NCBI GenBank assembly: GCA_951802425.1
Contig: OX637796.1
Coordinates: forward strand, 3,906,001-3,970,000
Length of the DNA stretch: 64,000 bases
Reading direction: 5' to 3'
Origin: Clavaria fumosa
Lineage: Eukaryota; Basidiomycota; Agaricomycetes; Agaricales; Clavariaceae
In this document: positions 60,742 through 64,000 of the stretch, piece after piece
Layout of the letters: every line of letters begins with the position of its first letter
How positions within the stretch are numbered: the first letter of the stretch is position 1
The notes under the pieces: model-generated
What the model saw: only the letters and a program-made list of their open reading frames with translations
Told to the model about the DNA's origin: nothing
Databases searched by the model: none
Translations under genes and position numbers: made by a program

Positions 60742-63700
60742 CACTGATTTCACTGTCATCCTGACTGTCAACCACTTTGTGAACCAGTTTAGTTTTGTGG
60801 GCATGGTTAAACATGGACCTTCCCCAACATTTGTGTGGGCCTGCATTGATCTGTTCAGATTTTGCACAGGATGATACCTCAAAAGTGCAGTAAAAATATA
60901 GCCATGCCCTGTAGAGGCCTGCCATAACCTTGGTTATTGCTGTCTGGTTTTGCATGAAATGCAACATAGCATTCCCCTATTTTATTAGCCCAGTCCTCAC
61001 TGAGTTCTGCATGGAGTTTTGACTCCTGCCATGAAGTCCAGTCTGTGTTACAGAGTTCAAGGTCAGTTGCTTCCTTTCCAGACCATAATACAAATAATAC
61101 ACATACCTAGCATCATTGCTTCCCTAGTGAATGCATCCTGGCCAGCTTTGTTGCTGAGGAACATGTTGAGCTCAGGCTCAGTGTAGCCTGTATTGTTGTA
61201 CAATGCAAGCAGGTGAAAGTCAAAATGATGATACCCTGGATATGAGCAGCACAAAACTGTCTTGGTTGGCTTGAGCATTGTTGACTAATTCCATGCAAAT
61301 CTTTGCAAGGTATCACATTAATTTTTGTGCACCCTCCGCTATGGCACCTCCATTTTTGACTTGCTCCCAGTTTTCAAGCAACAGGAGATCCCTGCACCAG
61401 GCATGCATGTAGTATAGCTGCTAGAGGCATTGCATATATTGCCCTGGAAATCAACCCAAGCATGTTGCATGCATGCTGTGATAGTAAGGTCTTGACCAAA
61501 GGACAAAGGTATTTGTGTTGGCCTGGTAGTCCTTCACACAAAATGTCTCTGAGTAGTCTCCAAAAGCCCTCCTTCAGACCCCATAACCTCTGGTTATCCC
61601 AGATGTCTGTGGGAGTGCATAGGTGTGGAGGCATGCACTTCTTGATTTTCCTGCTGAGCCATGATTTTGTTTTCTGTGGCATGATGTCAGTGTGGCACAA
61701 GATTGCCATGTGATCATGAGGGCTGCAACACTCAGGGTCATGGGCTTATTTTACCACATATGAACAGTGCATCACAATGCATTGTGCTATGATGATTGCC
61801 CTTCAACATAAGTCTATGCCCTGAGCAACAAAGCTAAAAATGGTTTGTGTAAACCAAATTTGAAGCCATCCATAACAACTGAGACTCACCATCATTATCT
61901 GACCTGCCAAAGGAGTACTTGATAGGAGCAGAGGTTCATGACAATTGCTAAAATTTAAGGGCTGTGATAATTTTTCAGTGCCCTTTTACCCTCTTGGCAA
62001 TATGGTTGGTTAGATATGTCTAATGTCCAGAGAGTGACCACTCTACCTTCTCCATCTGAGGAAGGTGAATGCTCTGCTAAAATGCAAGTTGAGCTAAATG
62101 CATTGCCATGCATATCAATCTGTTTGAGGACACAAAGAAGGCACTCAGGATAGCCCATGCAGTGTTGCTGTGGTCTAGTTCAAGTCTGTCTGAGTTAGGA
62201 ACTTGGACATAACGCACACCATTAGTTCACAGATATCAACACCAGTCAACTTGGGAATTCCCTGAGTCTGGCTGCTCAGCAAGCCACATCATTTTTTTAG
62301 CATATAATGGCCATATGTATATATAAAAATAATCTAGCCACAGTACTGGCATTCACAGAAAGGCTGGTGCTATCACAGTAAATCTGACAATCCCTCACCT
62401 TTTGCCAATAGCACAAGCTCATGTCACTGCTTCTGTAGCCATTTCAGTTGAGAATCTTCCTCCCTAGCAACCCAATGCAAAGCAAAATCAAGGTGGTCTT
62501 GCTATGAGGAAACATCTAAAAAAGATGGGCAGCATGCAGAAGCATCTGTTTGCACAATCAAGCTCCACTATCAGCTTGAAAGCCAATGTAGTTCTAATTC
62601 TGCTCATACTATTTGTCACAGATGGCAAAAATGGCATCCTGCAGTTGAACACTGCAGTTGATAGGAAGAGGAAGTCAGGCATTCCATCTCCTTTGCCCCA
62701 CCCACACCCATCTGTAGGGTATTCTGCATCCCCAGCAGCAGTGGTGTTCACTTGATTCCAGCCACATGGACACCATACACCATATTGGCTCTGGTGGGAA
62801 TCCGTCCCATGGAAAGTAAGAGTACAGATGCAGTGGCATTGTGGACACTGCAAGGAAATGGCATTGCCAAAGGGTTTTAGGTTTTTATGGCACAAACAAT
62901 ATTTGAGCCCAAAGGTAGGGGTGAGGTGGAAAACAGAGGAGTGTGCACCAAGCCCCTGTTCCTTGGCCAACAGCTTTGGAAGATGCACATGACAGAAAAG
63001 CATTCCAAGAAGTTTTTGATGAATAACTTTGAAAGCAGCCCTGCTGCTAGATGTGGAAAGAACCAGGCCTGTCTAAATCCTATTATGTTCTTGAAGGTTA
63101 TTTAGTTGCAGAGGTGAATCATTTGGAGGCATGTATGGAGGCATGTGTGGTAGTTTGTTTACCTTTCAGCATATTTACAGAGAGCAGAGGAAGCTTCTTC
63201 AGTGGTCCAGACATTCCTACATACTTCCATGATGAGCATAGAATGCACCCTTGCAGCATATGCATTTATGTCCCAAAAACTGCTGGATGGGAATAAAGGT
63301 GAAGTTTAATTGTGCACCAACTTCTATGATGCCCATTCTTTTCTTTTCAGAGCTATAGAGGCATTCTGTGCCTAAGCCAGCATGTGTATAGATAAACACA
63401 GCAATGTGGCTCACTTGCTCCCTATGTCCAATTTCAGGGATTTAAAAGAACAACTGAGCAGGGGATGAATGGTATTGGCCACCTCTTCTTGGTGCTATTG
63501 TGCTGCCTTACTGCTGCAGGGCAGAATGTTGAATAAGAATTTGTAAATGTGAAACCTTCTTCCTTCTGTATTCTCCTAAAATACCCTCTAATGGCATTTG
63601 AGACAGAGATGAATGGATCACCTCTCTCATAAATACTTGTAAGCCTGAAGCTTTCTTTGGAGCAGTCACCCAGCAAGTTTGCCAAATAAGACCAAATCCT

Positions 63701-64000
63701 GTGTCTGATTTTCTTTGGTGCAGTTGCCTCACAAGCTTGCTAAATGTTTGGTTAGGTGTTTTGAGCAAGTGTGGGGGTGTACACTACAGTTGAAGTAGCA
63801 ACTAGCAAGGGCAGCCATCATGTTTTTGTGCTTTCTGCATTGCAAGCATGTAGGCATTACATACAGGGCCTGACTACTGCTTACCTGATGCAAATATACA
63901 AATATGTCTGGTTCTCTTTGGTATATTGCCACAAGAACAGCCAAACATGAATAGACATCATTTTTGCTTTGAAGCTATGTCTGAGTCTCAGCAAATCATT
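60742..64000 (-). mobile_element. Decayed unclassified element, probably transposon-derived
   Basis: Minus-strand open stretches separated by stops continue to the window edge: 63508-63768, 62488-63003, 61374-61709 and 60700-61278. The 62488-63003 stretch is Cys/His-rich (YCLCHKN, LQCPQCHCIC, WCPCGWNQ) and could be a zinc-binding domain. I do not recognise the family. The broken frames, CpG loss and position beside other repeats argue for an old transposon rather than a host gene. It continues beyond 64000. Confidence 0.4.

Larger units (their letters stand above)
58861..64000. repeat. CpG-depleted, AT-rich transposon-derived block
   Basis: From just right of the importin start the sequence changes abruptly. 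Reading line by line I find only about four CG dinucleotides in 5.1 kb (near 59411, 61337, 62213 and 62802), whereas neighbouring gene regions have many per 100 bp. TG and CA are correspondingly common. The block contains several different repeat elements, so the depletion is a regional property rather than that of one element. Confidence 0.85.

Overview
This window is nuclear DNA of a filamentous basidiomycete, most likely an agaricomycete. Genes are densely packed on both strands and interrupted by many introns of about 46-60 bp with GT-AG ends. The families point the same way: DUF4419 and DUF1996 proteins, an F-box-like family, an insert-bearing G-alpha, an RNA-dependent RNA polymerase and a DASH subunit Ask1. 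There are no bacterial-style operons. Exon joins were worked out by hand from reading frame and conserved residues, so outer coordinates are firmer than individual splice sites.

Layout. 0.7-15.2 kb holds housekeeping genes: Hog1 MAP kinase (-), mitochondrial NADH-cytochrome b5 reductase (+), a Ubp2-type deubiquitinase (+), the biotin-bearing subunit of methylcrotonoyl-CoA carboxylase (-) and tRNA-dihydrouridine synthase 2 (-). 16.0-26.2 kb is a recent tandem segmental duplication. The ancestral order was DUF1996 (-), DUF4419 (+), ASK1 (-). It is now a complete DUF1996 gene, DUF4419 copy 1, a truncated ASK1 joined to a truncated DUF1996, DUF4419 copy 2 and a full-length ASK1. 26.2-30.9 kb has an F-box-like gene, a reverse transcriptase/RNase H ORF of a retroelement and the ribosome-biogenesis zinc finger protein Bud20. 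32.0-36.7 kb is a fungal RNA-dependent RNA polymerase whose catalytic motif lies on a 12-nt microexon. 37.5-41.4 kb is a very large Ser/Thr/Pro-rich single-pass membrane protein.

42.6-58.8 kb is again housekeeping and signalling: a non-canonical G-alpha, a RidA-family protein, inositol monophosphatase, proteasome alpha-5, tRNA ligase, an RS-rich nuclear protein and importin-9. From about 58.86 kb to the right edge the character changes abruptly. The DNA is AT-rich and almost free of CpG. It contains a tRNA-headed SINE-like repeat, a 1.18-kb palindromic Tc1/mariner derivative with TA target duplications, and about 3.2 kb of unclassified decayed transposon-like sequence.

Most genes here are unrelated neighbours. 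The observations most worth following are the duplication junction and its effects on ASK1, the microexon in the RNA polymerase, the palindromic transposon and the sharp CpG-depletion boundary.
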